From: Planotetraspora phitsanulokensis
GTDB taxonomy: Bacteria > Actinomycetota > Actinomycetes > Streptosporangiales > Streptosporangiaceae
Direction of reading: 5' to 3'
DNA: 64,000 nt
Assembly: GCF_016863295.1 (NCBI RefSeq)
Contig: NZ_BOOP01000006.1
Span: 79,962 to 143,961, forward strand
The position numbers and the translations under genes were made by a program. Below, piece after piece: positions 42,063 to 51,089 of this stretch (position 1 is the stretch's first letter; every line of letters begins with the position of its first letter). The notes below the pieces were generated by a model. That model was not told where the DNA came from. It worked only from the letters and a program-made list of their open reading frames with translations, and did not search any database.

Positions 42063-42664
42063 TCAGAGTGCTGCTCGCGGAGGACCAGGGCATGATGCGG
42101 GGCGCCCTGGCCCTCCTTCTCGGCCTGGAGGACGACATCGAGGTCGTCGCCCAGGTGGCGTCGGGCGACGACGTCGTGACCGCCGCCCTGGAGACGCTGC
42201 CCGACGTGGCACTCCTGGACATCGAGATGCCCGGGCGCAGCGGGCTCGACGCGGCGGCCGCCCTGCGCGAGCGCCTCCCGGCGTGCCGGGTCGTGATCCT
42301 CACCACGTTCGGCAGGCCCGGATACCTGCGGCGCGCGATGGAGGCGGGCGCCTACGGCTTCCTCGTCAAGGACGGCCCCGTCGAGGAGCTGGCCACCTCG
42401 ATCCGGCGTGTGCTCGGCGGCGAGCGGGTCATCGACCCGGCGCTCGCCGCCGCCGCGCTCAGCTCCGGCCCGAGCCCGCTGACCGACCGTGAGCGGGACG
42501 TGCTCGCCGCGGCGGCCGACGGCTCGACCATCGCCGACATCGCGCTGCGCCTCCACCTGTCGGAGAGCACGGTCCGCAACTACCTGTCCTCCTCGATCGG
42601 CAAGACCGGCACCCGCAACCGGATCGAGGCGGCCAGGACGGCCCGCCACAACGGCTGGCTCTGA
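42059..42664 (+). CDS. DesR/NarL-type response regulator
   Basis: A 201-residue regulator: receiver with phospho-acceptor Asp54 (ALLDIEMPG), T in VILTTFG and K in FLVKDG, then a LuxR HTH (LTDRERDVLAAAADGSTIADIALRLHLSESTVRNYLSSSIGKTGTRNR). GTG 42059 overlaps the kinase stop by 4 nt. The likely target is the transporter operon itself. Confidence 0.93.
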   Translation: MIRVLLAEDQGMMRGALALLLGLEDDIEVVAQVASGDDVVTAALETLPDVALLDIEMPGRSGLDAAAALRERLPACRVVILTTFGRPGYLRRAMEAGAYGFLVKDGPVEELATSIRRVLGGERVIDPALAAAALSSGPSPLTDRERDVLAAAADGSTIADIALRLHLSESTVRNYLSSSIGKTGTRNRIEAARTARHNGWL

Positions 42665-42745
42665 GCCGGCGACCCAACCTCACGGCGGGCGTCACCGCAG
42701 AGGCGAACCGCGGAAGGCCCACCCCGAAGGCCCACTGCGGAGGGC

Positions 42746-43189
42746 TCACTGCACGTCGAACTCGTTGCCCTCCGGATCGGCCATGGTCACGTGGTTCGTC
42801 CCCGGCTCCTGGACCGTCCACAACACCGTCGCGCCGAGCCGCTTGAGCCGGTCGACCTCGGCGTCGCGCCGGTCGGGCCCCGCATGGACGTCGATGTGCA
42901 GCCGGTTCTTGGCGGCCTTCGGCTCCGGGACCGCCTGGAACAGGATCCGCCGGCCGAGGCCCATCCCGCTGTCGGGATCGACCGGGTCCGCGGGATGCCG
43001 GACGGCCCGCAGCCCCCTCCACGCCTTCCCGTCCGGCGTCAGCGCGCCGTCCTCGATGACGCCGAGACCGAGGAGCCTCTCGATCAGCACGCTGTTGTCC
43101 TCGACCTCGTAGCCGAGGGCCTCCGCCCAGAAGGCGGCCTGCGCATGGGGGTCGGCGCAGTCGACGACGAGCTTCCAGTCAAGAGTCAT
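42746..43189 (-). CDS. VOC-family protein
   Basis: A 147-residue glyoxalase-fold protein of the type with LDWKLVVDCADPHAQAAFWAEALGYEVED at the start and VTMADPEGNEFDV at the end, common in actinobacteria (Glyoxalase_6). ATG 43189 is used; the upstream TAGAAC and lack of a ribosome-binding site suggest a leaderless message. Substrate unknown. Confidence 0.9.
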   Translation of the reverse strand: MTLDWKLVVDCADPHAQAAFWAEALGYEVEDNSVLIERLLGLGVIEDGALTPDGKAWRGLRAVRHPADPVDPDSGMGLGRRILFQAVPEPKAAKNRLHIDVHAGPDRRDAEVDRLKRLGATVLWTVQEPGTNHVTMADPEGNEFDVQ

Positions 43190-43233
43190 GCGACCAGTTC
43201 TAGTGGCTGCGCGAGCGTGACGCCGCACACCGC

Positions 43234-43274
43234 GGCAGGCGTGCCGTACCGGTTCCGGTCCCGGCACGCCTGCC
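43234..43274 (-). terminator. Hairpin terminator of the SGNH hydrolase gene
   Basis: GGCAGGCGTGCCG (43234-43246) is perfectly complementary to CGGCACGCCTGCC (43262-43274) with a 15-nt loop. On the minus strand it begins 20 bp after the SGNH stop. It lacks a T-tract. Confidence 0.65.
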
Positions 43275-43293
43275 CCGGACGCGGGGGCCGGAG

Positions 43294-44118
43294 CTATGCC
43301 GCCACGGGGACGAGCCCGGCGTTGTAGGTGATCTCGGCGACGGCCCGCTGCCCGTCGGCGTTCGGGTGGAAGTAGTCCCAGGCGCTCAGGTGGTTCAGCG
43401 TGAAGGGGAAGGAGAAGACCGCGCCGCCGTCGTACCGGCAGGCTGTCCCGTAAAGCACGCACGCCTGGCGGAGCTGCTCGTTGTAGGCCATCACCCGCGC
43501 ACGCACCCGGTCGCGCCGCGCCGCGTCGGCCTTGGCGAAGGATCCCGCGTTCGCCAGCATCGACGGGCAGATCCTGCCGATCGCCCAGAACGCGCGGGCC
43601 CACTTGCTGGTCCTGCCCACCGACCACAGCCGCTTCAGGTCGGGGACGCTGGCCATGAAGACCTGCGCTCCCGTCGGCCGCAGCACCGCGAGCGCCGCGT
43701 CGATCCGCTGCCGATAGGTGGCGACCGGCGTCATGGCCGCCTCCGAGTCCTGGCAGGCGTCCTGCGCGCCGATCAGGATCGTGACGTACCCGGCGCCGCT
43801 CGCGACCGCCTGACGGGCCTGCGCCAGCAGGTCCGCGCTGGTCGCGCCGGGAACGGCGAAGTTCAGGTTGTGCCCCCTGAGCGCCGGGCTCACCGCCAGC
43901 AACCGCAGATAGTGGCTGTTCACTCCCGAATAGTCACCCGCGGCCCATGAGCGTGACGTACACGACACATACCAGCCACAAGCATTGAATCCAGAACTAA
44001 TAGAGTCCCCCAGCGCGGCCATTACCCTGGGCAGCACCTGCCGCGAGGTCCGCGCGTGGGCGGTGCCGGTCCCCACGAGGACCGACGCGACGACGACCGC
44101 TGCGAGCTTCTTGATCAT
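43294..44118 (-). CDS. Secreted SGNH/GDSL-family hydrolase
   Basis: A 274-residue exported esterase/lipase-like protein. Signal peptide residues 1-22 (MIKKLAAVVVASVLVGTGTAHA, cleavage after AHA), block I GDSISSG with catalytic Ser39, block III GAQDAC, and block V DYFHPNADG with the catalytic Asp/His. Multiple cysteines suggest disulfides, as in Streptomyces lipases of the SGNH type. ATG 44118 is preceded by GGAGGTGTTC. It probably cleaves ester bonds of extracellular lipids or polysaccharides. Confidence 0.92.
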   Translation of the reverse strand: MIKKLAAVVVASVLVGTGTAHARTSRQVLPRVMAALGDSISSGFNACGWYVSCTSRSWAAGDYSGVNSHYLRLLAVSPALRGHNLNFAVPGATSADLLAQARQAVASGAGYVTILIGAQDACQDSEAAMTPVATYRQRIDAALAVLRPTGAQVFMASVPDLKRLWSVGRTSKWARAFWAIGRICPSMLANAGSFAKADAARRDRVRARVMAYNEQLRQACVLYGTACRYDGGAVFSFPFTLNHLSAWDYFHPNADGQRAVAEITYNAGLVPVAA

Positions 44119-44284
44119 GAACACCTCCGGGAGACCAAAACTAGAGAGCGCGCGGAGGAGCGGTCTGTGACCACAAGGGGAGCTCAGGCTTCCATGACCA
44201 AGTTCCTATCGGTGCTTGACACAGCCGCCCCGGCGTTCGGGGGTCGGTGTCGAACGTGTTCAGTTCCTGCGTAAAGTGAGGCAA

Positions 44285-45508
44285 ATGAGTGTCGCGCTGA
44301 TCCGCCCCCTCACGGTTCGCACGGTCGCCGTAAGCGATCCGGACGATCTGCTCTCGCGCCTTCCCGGCGCGGGGCCGTACGCCTGGGTGAGGCACGGCGA
44401 GGGTCTCGTGGGCTGGGGGCAGGCCGCCCGCACCACGGTCCCGCCGGGCGCCGGCCGCTTCCAGTGGGCGCGTGAGTGGCTGTCGTCGCTCTTCGACGAC
44501 GCGTGGATCGACGACGAGGTGGGGATGCCGGGATCCGGCCCCGTGGCGTTCGGATCGTTCACGTTCGACGCCGGCGCCGAGGGGTCGACCCTGGTGGTTC
44601 CCCAGGTGATCCTCGCCCGCTCCGGCGGCCGCGCCTGGCTCACCACGGTCGGCGACCCCGGCGACGACGCCGTCGCGCCCTTAGTCACCCCCCGGGGGAT
44701 CACGTACGGCGACGGCTCGCTGACCGCCCCCGAGTGGCAGGAGAGGGTCGCCAGAGCCGTGGGGAAGATCAGGGGCGGCTCGCTGGACAAGGTGGTGCTG
44801 GCCCGCGACCTCCTGGCCACGGCCGACCGGGAGATCGACACACGCGTGCTGCTGGCCCGGCTCGCCCGGCGTTATCCGGAGTGCTACACCTTCTCCGTCG
44901 ACGGGCTCGTCGGCGCCACCCCTGAGCTCCTCGTCCGCCACCGGGGACAGTCGATCGAGTCGCTGGTCCTCGCGGGCACCATCGCGCGCGGCTCCTCCCC
45001 CGCCGACGACACCGCCCGCGGCGCCGCGCTGCTCGCCTCGGAGAAGGACCGCTACGAGCACGTCTGCGCCGTCGTGTCCGTCAAGGAGGCGCTGGCCCCT
45101 CTCTGCGCCGCCCTCGAGGTGCCGGACGAGCCGGAGCTCCTTGTTCTCCCCAACGTGCAGCACCTGGCCAGCCGGGTGACCGGCCGCCTGTCCGACGGCG
45201 CCTCGGTGCTCGACGTGGTGGCGGCCATGCACCCCACGGCCGCCGTGGGAGGCACGCCCACCGAGATGGCCCTGAGCGTGATCCGCGAGCTGGAGGGCAT
45301 GGACCGCGGCCGCTATGCCGGGCCCGTGGGATGGATCGACTCACGCGGCGACGGCGAGTGGGGCATCGCCCTCCGCTGCGCCCAGGTCTCCGGCGACCGG
45401 GCCCGCCTGTTCGCCGGCTGCGGCATCATGGGCGGGTCCGACCCCGTCGCCGAGCTCGCCGAGGCGCAGGCGAAGTTCCGCGCCATGCAGTACGCGCTGG
45501 AGGGCTGA
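44285..45508 (+). CDS. menF: Isochorismate synthase (MenF-type)
   Basis: A 407-residue chorismate-utilising enzyme. The C-terminal domain has KVVLARDLL, TFSVDGLVGATPELLV, LAGTIARG, the metal-binding SEKDRYEH, HPTAAVGGTPTEMAL, RYAGPVGWIDSRGDGEWGIALRC and FAGCGIMGGSDPVAELAE. It converts chorismate to isochorismate. With menD, menB and menE nearby, menaquinone rather than siderophore synthesis is the likely role. ATG 44285 follows GTGAGG. Codon 133 is the rare TTA (44681-44683), read by the bldA-type tRNA. Confidence 0.9.
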   Translation: MSVALIRPLTVRTVAVSDPDDLLSRLPGAGPYAWVRHGEGLVGWGQAARTTVPPGAGRFQWAREWLSSLFDDAWIDDEVGMPGSGPVAFGSFTFDAGAEGSTLVVPQVILARSGGRAWLTTVGDPGDDAVAPLVTPRGITYGDGSLTAPEWQERVARAVGKIRGGSLDKVVLARDLLATADREIDTRVLLARLARRYPECYTFSVDGLVGATPELLVRHRGQSIESLVLAGTIARGSSPADDTARGAALLASEKDRYEHVCAVVSVKEALAPLCAALEVPDEPELLVLPNVQHLASRVTGRLSDGASVLDVVAAMHPTAAVGGTPTEMALSVIRELEGMDRGRYAGPVGWIDSRGDGEWGIALRCAQVSGDRARLFAGCGIMGGSDPVAELAEAQAKFRAMQYALEG

Positions 45509-45547
45509 GCCCCCGCCGTCGATCCACGAAGGCCGGGCGTTCCTCCC

Positions 45548-46168
45548 TCAGCGGGCCAGGTAGACGAGGCCGCCGAACTCCACCTCCGCGCGCCCGGCGG
45601 TGACGGTCGCCAGCCACTCCTCGAAGGCCGGCAGCCCCTCCTGCGCGACGGCGACCTCGAAGGTGACCCCCGCCCCGTAGACCACGCCCCGCAACGCGTA
45701 CGGCGAGGCCCTGAGGTCGTTTTCCAGCCGCCCCGCGTGGGCGTGGTCGATCGTCACCGTCGCCACGGTCGCCGGGACCATCGCGACACTCTCGGCGCGG
45801 TCGAGCGTCTCCCCCACCGCGCCGCCGTACGCCCGGGCGAGACCGCCCGCGCCCAGCAGCACGCCCCCGAAATGACGGGTGACCACGGCGACGACGTCGG
45901 CGAAGCCCCGGCGGGCGAGCATCTCCAGCATGGGCGTGCCCGCCGTTCCCCCCGGCTCTCCGTCGTCGTCCGCCTTCCGGATCCGGTCGCCGATGACGTA
46001 CGCCGTGCAGTTGTGCGTGGCGTCGGCGTGCCGGCGGCGGATCTCGGCGATGAACGCGCGGGCCGCCTCCTCCGTGTCCGCGGGAGCGAGCGCGCAGATG
46101 AAGCGCGAACGGCGGACCTCGATCTCGTGCTCGGTGATGTTCTTGATCGTCAGGTACGGCGCGGCCAC
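45548..46168 (-). CDS. YigZ/IMPACT family protein
   Basis: A 206-residue protein with the UPF0029/Impact N-terminal domain (EIEVRRSRFICALAPADTEEAARAFI, THNCTAYVIGD, DDDGEPGGTAGTPML, VVTRHFGGVLLGAGGLARAYG) and a DUF1949-type C-terminal domain. It is thought to bind nucleic acid or act in translation regulation. GTG 46168 is preceded at 6 bp by TAGCCT, suggesting a leaderless start. Confidence 0.92.
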   Translation of the reverse strand: MAAPYLTIKNITEHEIEVRRSRFICALAPADTEEAARAFIAEIRRRHADATHNCTAYVIGDRIRKADDDGEPGGTAGTPMLEMLARRGFADVVAVVTRHFGGVLLGAGGLARAYGGAVGETLDRAESVAMVPATVATVTIDHAHAGRLENDLRASPYALRGVVYGAGVTFEVAVAQEGLPAFEEWLATVTAGRAEVEFGGLVYLAR

Positions 46169-46193
46169 CGCGTCAGGCTACACACCCCTCGGA

Positions 46194-46676
46194 TCACCCC
46201 GCGCGCCCGTCACGCCCCCGGGCCACGGGCCCCTCCCATCGCAGATCGGGCAGGTTCACCACGATGGCCTCCTGCGTGCTCCGCGCGATGACGACGATCG
46301 CCTCGTTGTCGGGGTCGGGGTTCTCCTCACGGTGCGGCACGAACGGCGGGACGAAGACGAAGTCGCCCGGCCGCGCGTCGATCCGGGTTTCGCGCGGCTC
46401 GTCCCCCTCGAGGTCGAGGAACACGAACGAGGGGGTGCCGCTCACGACGTAGATCGCGGTCTCGGACTCGCCGTGGTGATGGTCGGCCGAGATCGTCGCC
46501 GGTGCGACGTGGGTCTGTCCCATCCACAACCGCGAGGAGTGCACGCTGGCTCCGCTGATGGCGGCACGGCGATGCATGCCCGAGGTCTGTGCCGTCTCCG
46601 AAGTGAGCGCCGAGGGAGCGATGTGGTGCAGCCGCCGGTGGAACGGGTCTTCCGGAAGCGTCAGGCCGTCCGCCAT
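46194..46676 (-). CDS. Cupin-domain protein
   Basis: A 160-residue single-cupin protein. Motif 1 is HHHGESETAIYVVSG (about residues 66-80), motif 2 is PGDFVFVPPFVPHREEN (about 102-118), giving a likely metal site of three His and one Glu. ATG 46676 has GGAGGATCCCG upstream. The substrate or isomerase/dioxygenase activity is not predictable. Confidence 0.88.
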   Translation of the reverse strand: MADGLTLPEDPFHRRLHHIAPSALTSETAQTSGMHRRAAISGASVHSSRLWMGQTHVAPATISADHHHGESETAIYVVSGTPSFVFLDLEGDEPRETRIDARPGDFVFVPPFVPHREENPDPDNEAIVVIARSTQEAIVVNLPDLRWEGPVARGRDGRAG

Positions 46677-46728
46677 CGGGATCCTCCTTCTTCGTGTCGC
46701 CTGTGTCCCCTGTGCCGTCAATCATGAC

Positions 46729-46742
46729 GTCACGTGCGTGAC
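46729..46742. promoter_or_regulatory. Palindrome upstream of the cupin gene
   Basis: GTCACG-TG-CGTGAC (46729-46742) is a 6+6 inverted repeat next to another palindrome TGACGTCA (46725-46732). It lies about 50 bp upstream of the cupin ATG, a normal operator position. Confidence 0.4.
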
Positions 46743-46810
46743 GGGCCGCCGCGTGCCCCGTCTGGGGCCGCTTCTGCCTGGCCTGAGAGCGGCCCGCACC
46801 GCCCCCGCGC

Positions 46811-46826
46811 CTTTACAAAGTAGATT
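46811..46826 (+). promoter_or_regulatory. Second exact copy of CTTTACAAAGTAGATT
   Basis: The 16-mer is identical to the one before the recombinase (27302) and lies 115 bp upstream of the GntR start, in an otherwise GC-rich stretch. Confidence 0.55.
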
Positions 46827-46890
46827 CACAACGTGGGGATGTCCGCGCAGTTGGCCGCCAGGTATCCGACGACTTTCTCTCCCGTCTTCT

Positions 46891-46918
46891 TTGTCCGGAC
46901 ATTCCACGCCGATAAGAT
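46891..46918 (+). promoter_or_regulatory. GntR-gene promoter with palindrome on the -35 box
   Basis: TTGTCC (46891-46896) and TAAGAT (46913-46918) have a 16-bp spacer. The perfect palindrome TGTCCGGACA (46892-46901) overlaps the -35 box and could be an autoregulatory operator. Confidence 0.5.
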
Positions 46919-46940
46919 CGATCCGGCTGAGGAGGAGAAC

Positions 46941-47678
46941 ATGAGCGAGCTCCAGATCGACCTCGACCGGTCGAGCCCGGTGCCCCTCTACTTCCAGGTC
47001 GCGGAGCAGATCTCCGAAGCCATCAGGCGCGGCGACCTCCCGCCCGGCTCCCGGCTCGACAACGAGGTCCTGCTCGCCGACCGCCTCGGCCTGTCGCGGC
47101 CGACGGTCCGCCAGGCCATCCAGTACCTCGTCGACAAGGGCCTGCTCGTCCGCAAGCGGGGCGTCGGCACCCAGGTCGTGCACGGCCAGGTGAAGCGCTC
47201 GGTGGAGCTGACGAGCCTCTACGACGACCTCCGCCGAGCCGGCCAGGAGCCCGCCACCACGGTGCTCGCCATCGAGGCCGTGGCCTCCGACGAGGGCATC
47301 GCCGAGGTGCTCGGCCTCACCGCCGGAACCGAGGTGCTCAGGATCGAACGTGTCCGCTACGCCTCGGGAGAGCCGCTCGCCCTGCTGCACAACTGGCTGC
47401 CCCCGGGGCCCGCCTCCCTCACCGCCGCGGCGCTCGAACAGCGCGGTCTCTACGAGGTGCTGCGGGCGGCCGGCGTGCGGCTGAGGGTCGCCAACCAGAA
47501 GATCGGCGCCAAGGCCGCGAGCCCCGCGGAGGCCCGGCTGCTCGGCGAGCGCCGAGGCGCGCCTTTGATCACGATGGTCCGGACGACGTACGACGACCAG
47601 GGCAGGGCCGTCGAGCACGGATCACACGTCTACCGCGCCTCGCACTACTCGCTCGAGGTGACGCTGATCGAACGGTGA
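46941..47678 (+). CDS. GntR-family regulator (HutC subfamily)
   Basis: A 245-residue regulator: N-terminal GntR wing-helix (VPLYFQVAEQISEAIRRGDLPPGSRLDNEVLLADRLGLSRPTVRQAIQYLVDKGLLVRKRGVGTQV) and a C-terminal UTRA domain (about 80-240) that senses a small metabolite. ATG 46941 has GGAGGAG upstream. The flanking genes do not reveal the regulated pathway. Confidence 0.93.
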   Translation: MSELQIDLDRSSPVPLYFQVAEQISEAIRRGDLPPGSRLDNEVLLADRLGLSRPTVRQAIQYLVDKGLLVRKRGVGTQVVHGQVKRSVELTSLYDDLRRAGQEPATTVLAIEAVASDEGIAEVLGLTAGTEVLRIERVRYASGEPLALLHNWLPPGPASLTAAALEQRGLYEVLRAAGVRLRVANQKIGAKAASPAEARLLGERRGAPLITMVRTTYDDQGRAVEHGSHVYRASHYSLEVTLIER

Positions 47679-47690
47679 CCCGGCACGAGG

Positions 47691-48338
47691 TCAGGCGCCG
47701 ACGGCCTCGGCCGCGGCCTGCTCCTCCTCCGCGGCCACCGACTTGGCCGCCCTGCGCTTGATCCACATCGTGGTCGCGATGCCGAAGACCACCGCGACGC
47801 CCAGGCCGGCCCAGGAGAAGTTCTTCATCCACTTGTCGGCCACCACGCCCAGGTAGTAGACGCCCGCCGTGGTGCCCCCGGCCCACACGACGCCGCCCAG
47901 GACGTTCGCGATGACGAAACGCCAGTACGGCATGCGCAGCGCCCCGGCGAGCGGGCCGGCGAGGATGCGCAGCAGGGCGACGAACCGGCCGAAGAACACC
48001 GCCCACATGCCCCACCGGTGGAAGACCTGCTCCGCCTTGGCGATGTGCGCCGGCCCGAAATGTTTGGGGAAACGCCGGCCGAGCCGGTCGAACAGCGGCT
48101 GCCCGCCCTTGCGCCCGATGAAGTAGCCGATGGAGTCCCCCACGATCGCACCCGCGCTGGCGCAGATCCCGACGATCAGCGGATGGACGACGCCCTGGGC
48201 CGCCAACAGCGCGGCGCTCACCAGCACGATCTCTCCGGGAAGGGGGATCCCGAGACTCTCGAGCCCGACCACCAAGCTCACGAGCACGTAGACCCAGACG
48301 GAGGGAATGGTCTGCAACCACTCGTCGACGACGTGCAT
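47691..48338 (-). CDS. DedA/VTT-family membrane protein
   Basis: A 215-residue protein with GLESLGIPLPGEIVLVSAALLAAQG, GAIVGDSIGYFIGRKGG, the conserved FFGRFVALLRILAGPLAGALRMPYWRF and a C-terminal helix plus basic/acidic tail. DedA proteins are linked to undecaprenyl phosphate or phospholipid flipping. ATG 48338 is preceded by GGAG. It converges on the GntR gene. Confidence 0.92.
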   Translation of the reverse strand: MHVVDEWLQTIPSVWVYVLVSLVVGLESLGIPLPGEIVLVSAALLAAQGVVHPLIVGICASAGAIVGDSIGYFIGRKGGQPLFDRLGRRFPKHFGPAHIAKAEQVFHRWGMWAVFFGRFVALLRILAGPLAGALRMPYWRFVIANVLGGVVWAGGTTAGVYYLGVVADKWMKNFSWAGLGVAVVFGIATTMWIKRRAAKSVAAEEEQAAAEAVGA

Positions 48339-48441
48339 GTCACTCCACTTCTGGCCGGGCGAATCAGGTACATCATGCCGAAGCGCCCAGGACGGCGCAT
48401 CCACCTCGAGTATCAAAGGAGCTCGGCCACGAGGACGAGTT

Positions 48442-50106
48442 CTAGGTCGTCTCCCGCCGGGCCCGCATCGCCTCCCGTACGGCGTCGCGCATCGCGATGT
48501 GGACGGCCGCGTTCTCGGCGCGGTCGGTGCGCACCTCGACCATCCGGAGGCCGTCTCCCTTGATCGCCCTGGGCAGGTCGTCGATGTCCTCCACCAGCGT
48601 GTGCGGCACGCCACTGGCCGCCGCGACGTAGCCGAGGTCGACCCCGTGCGGCGTGCCGAAGACCCGCTCGAACGGGCCCTCGAGAGCCGCCTGGGGCAGC
48701 AGCGAGAAGATCCCCCCGCCGTCGTTGTTCACGACCACCAGGCACAGGTCGGGCCGCGGCTCACGCGGGCCGAGCACCAGCCCGTTCTGGTCGTGCAGCA
48801 ACGTCAGGTCGCCGATCAGCGCGTACGCCGGGCCGTTGTGGGCGAGCGCGGCGCCCATCGCCGTGGACACGAGGCCGTCGATCCCCGAGGCCCCCCGGTT
48901 GGCCATCAGGCGCAGTCCCCGGCGGGGCCGCATGGTCTGGTCGAGCTCCCTGATCGGCGTCGACGACCCACAGAACAGCAGCGAGCCGTTGGGGAGCAGC
49001 CCGGCGAGGTCGCGGGCGAGGCGCGGCTCGGTCAGGCCCGCGGAGCCGAGCACGCCGTCGATCGCCTCCCTCGCCACGTGGTCGGCCTCGCGCCAGGAGC
49101 GCAGCCACGAGTCGTCGCCCGCCGCGATGGGGATCTCCACGGCCTGGGCCACCTGCGTGGCCGACCGGGTGGGGTCGGGCCAGCGGGTGAGGTCGCCGGC
49201 GACGACGATGTGCTCGTCGGCGCGCCGGAGCCACGACATCAGCGGCCGGGACAGGCCCGGACGCCCGAGGGTCACCACCACGTCGGGACGGTGTGCCCGC
49301 GCGAACTCCGGGTCGGACAGCAGGAAGTGATACGCGGAGACGGCGTGGTCGCCGTACCTGCCGCCGCCGTTGGGCTCGGACAGGACCGGCCAGCCGGCCA
49401 TGCCCGCCGCCGCGACGTAGCGCCGCACGCCGGGTGCGCCGTCGCCCACGACGAGCACTCCCCTGCGGGTCGGCGGGATGTGCAGGGCGGACCCGGGCGG
49501 CGCGACCCTGGCCCTGATCCACGCCCCTCCGGCGTCGCCGTCGAGCGACTCGCACCAGGTGGTGTCGCCGTCCGGGATCAGCGGCTCCCTGAACGCCACG
49601 TTCAGGTGGACCGGACCCGGGTCCGACGGACCCAGCGCCCGCTGGTAGGCCCGTCCGGCGAGCGACCGCCAGTAGGCCACCTGTCCGGGCCGGTCCTCGG
49701 GCACGCCGATCTCGGCGTACCAGCGCACGGCCGAGCCGTACAGCTTGACCTGGTCGATGGTCTGGTTGGCGCCGGTGCCCCGCAACTCGGCCGGTCGGTC
49801 GGCGGTCAGCACGAGCAGCGGCACGCCCGACTCGGAGGCCTCGATGACGGCCGGGTGGAAGTTCGCCGCCGCCGTGCCCGACGTGCAGATCACCGCCACC
49901 GGCCGCTCCGACCGCTTCGCCAGGCCGAGCGCGAGGAACGCGGCCGACCTCTCATCGATGCGCACGTGGAGCCGGAGACGGGACTCCTCGTGGACGGCCA
50001 GCGCGAGCGGCGCCGAGCGCGATCCCGGCGCGAGGACGACGTCGGTCACGCCGCAGCGGACGAGTTCGTCTGCCAGCACGGTGGCGAGCGCGGTGGCGGG
50101 GTTCAC
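48442..50106 (-). CDS. menD: SEPHCHC synthase (MenD)
   Basis: A 554-residue thiamine-diphosphate enzyme: N-terminal PYR domain with VVLAPGSRSAPLALAV and the catalytic-Glu region RIDERSAAFLALGLAK; CTSGTAAANFHPAVIEA; TADRPAELRGTGANQTIDQ; and a C-terminal PP domain with IGDLTLLHDQNGL and VVNNDGGGIFSLLPQA. It condenses isochorismate with 2-oxoglutarate in menaquinone synthesis. GTG 50106 is the only start at the family position. Confidence 0.95.
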   Translation of the reverse strand: MNPATALATVLADELVRCGVTDVVLAPGSRSAPLALAVHEESRLRLHVRIDERSAAFLALGLAKRSERPVAVICTSGTAAANFHPAVIEASESGVPLLVLTADRPAELRGTGANQTIDQVKLYGSAVRWYAEIGVPEDRPGQVAYWRSLAGRAYQRALGPSDPGPVHLNVAFREPLIPDGDTTWCESLDGDAGGAWIRARVAPPGSALHIPPTRRGVLVVGDGAPGVRRYVAAAGMAGWPVLSEPNGGGRYGDHAVSAYHFLLSDPEFARAHRPDVVVTLGRPGLSRPLMSWLRRADEHIVVAGDLTRWPDPTRSATQVAQAVEIPIAAGDDSWLRSWREADHVAREAIDGVLGSAGLTEPRLARDLAGLLPNGSLLFCGSSTPIRELDQTMRPRRGLRLMANRGASGIDGLVSTAMGAALAHNGPAYALIGDLTLLHDQNGLVLGPREPRPDLCLVVVNNDGGGIFSLLPQAALEGPFERVFGTPHGVDLGYVAAASGVPHTLVEDIDDLPRAIKGDGLRMVEVRTDRAENAAVHIAMRDAVREAMRARRETT

Positions 50107-50171
50107 GGCCGCGGCCCCGCGATCGGCCTGTCGGCTCGGCGTCCCTCCCGGGACGGGTCGGCGGTCCCCAT

Positions 50172-51002
50172 CTACGGGCGGCGGGGGAACTTCGAGAAGT
50201 CGGGGGTGCGCTTCTCCTTGAAGGCGTCGCGGCCCTCTTGGGCCTCCTCGCTCATGTAGTACAGGAGCGTGGCGTCACCGGCGAACTGCTGCATGCCCGC
50301 GGCGCCGTCGGTCACCGCGTTGAGCGCGCCCTTGAGCATCCGCAGGGCGAGCGGGGACTTCTCCAGCAGTTCGCGCGCCCACTGGACGGTCTCCTCCTCG
50401 AGCCGCTCGAGCGGCACGACGGCGTTGACCAGTCCCCACTGCAGGGCGGTCTGCGCGTCGTACTGGCGGCAGAGGTACCAGATCTCGCGGGCCCGCTTGA
50501 GCCCGACCGTCTCGGCGAGCAGCCAGGAGCCGTAGCCTCCGTCGAACGAGCCGACCTTGGGACCCGTCTGGCCGAACTTGGCGTTGTCGGCGGCGATCGT
50601 CAGGTCGCAGCAGACGTGCAGGACGTGGCCGCCGCCGATCGCGTAGCCCGCCACCATCGCGATGACCGGCTTGGGGCAGCGGCGGATCTGGACCTGGAGG
50701 TCGAGGACGTTGAGCCGGCCGATGCCGTGGGTCTTGTCGTCGACGTAGCCGTCGTCACCGCGGATCTTCTGGTCGCCGCCCGAGCAGAACGCCTTGTCGC
50801 CGGCGCCGGTGAAGATGATCACACCGACCTCCGGGTCCTCCTGGGCCACGTTGAAGGCGTCCCGGAGTTCGAAGAGGGTCGTCGGGCGGAACGCGTTGTG
50901 CCGCTCGGGCCGGTTGATCGTGATCTTCGCGATTCCCTCCACCGTCTCGTAGACGATGTCCTCGTAATCGCCGGACCGCTTCCAGTCGAGCCCGATGGCC
51001 AC
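50172..51002 (-). CDS. menB: 1,4-dihydroxy-2-naphthoyl-CoA synthase (MenB)
   Basis: A 276-residue crotonase-fold enzyme with [10 protein letters not shown] (oxyanion hole), [22 protein letters not shown], the MenB-specific [14 protein letters not shown] and the C-terminal [19 protein letters not shown]. It closes the naphthoate ring. GTG 51002 has GAGGAG upstream. It lies 65 bp upstream of menD on the same strand, so the two may form an operon. Confidence 0.95.
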   Translation of the reverse strand: MAIGLDWKRSGDYEDIVYETVEGIAKITINRPERHNAFRPTTLFELRDAFNVAQEDPEVGVIIFTGAGDKAFCSGGDQKIRGDDGYVDDKTHGIGRLNVLDLQVQIRRCPKPVIAMVAGYAIGGGHVLHVCCDLTIAADNAKFGQTGPKVGSFDGGYGSWLLAETVGLKRAREIWYLCRQYDAQTALQWGLVNAVVPLERLEEETVQWARELLEKSPLALRMLKGALNAVTDGAAGMQQFAGDATLLYYMSEEAQEGRDAFKEKRTPDFSKFPRRP

Positions 51003-51089
51003 GCTTGCTCCTCAGTCGTCTCATGTCGGCGGCCGTCAGGTGTCGGCCCCCGAACCGGACGCGCCCGTACCCGGACTAACCTTACGGCC

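Noticed and set aside
44216..44221. TTGACA as the menF promoter
   Set aside because: No -10 box lies 16-19 bp downstream, so the -35 match alone is not convincing.
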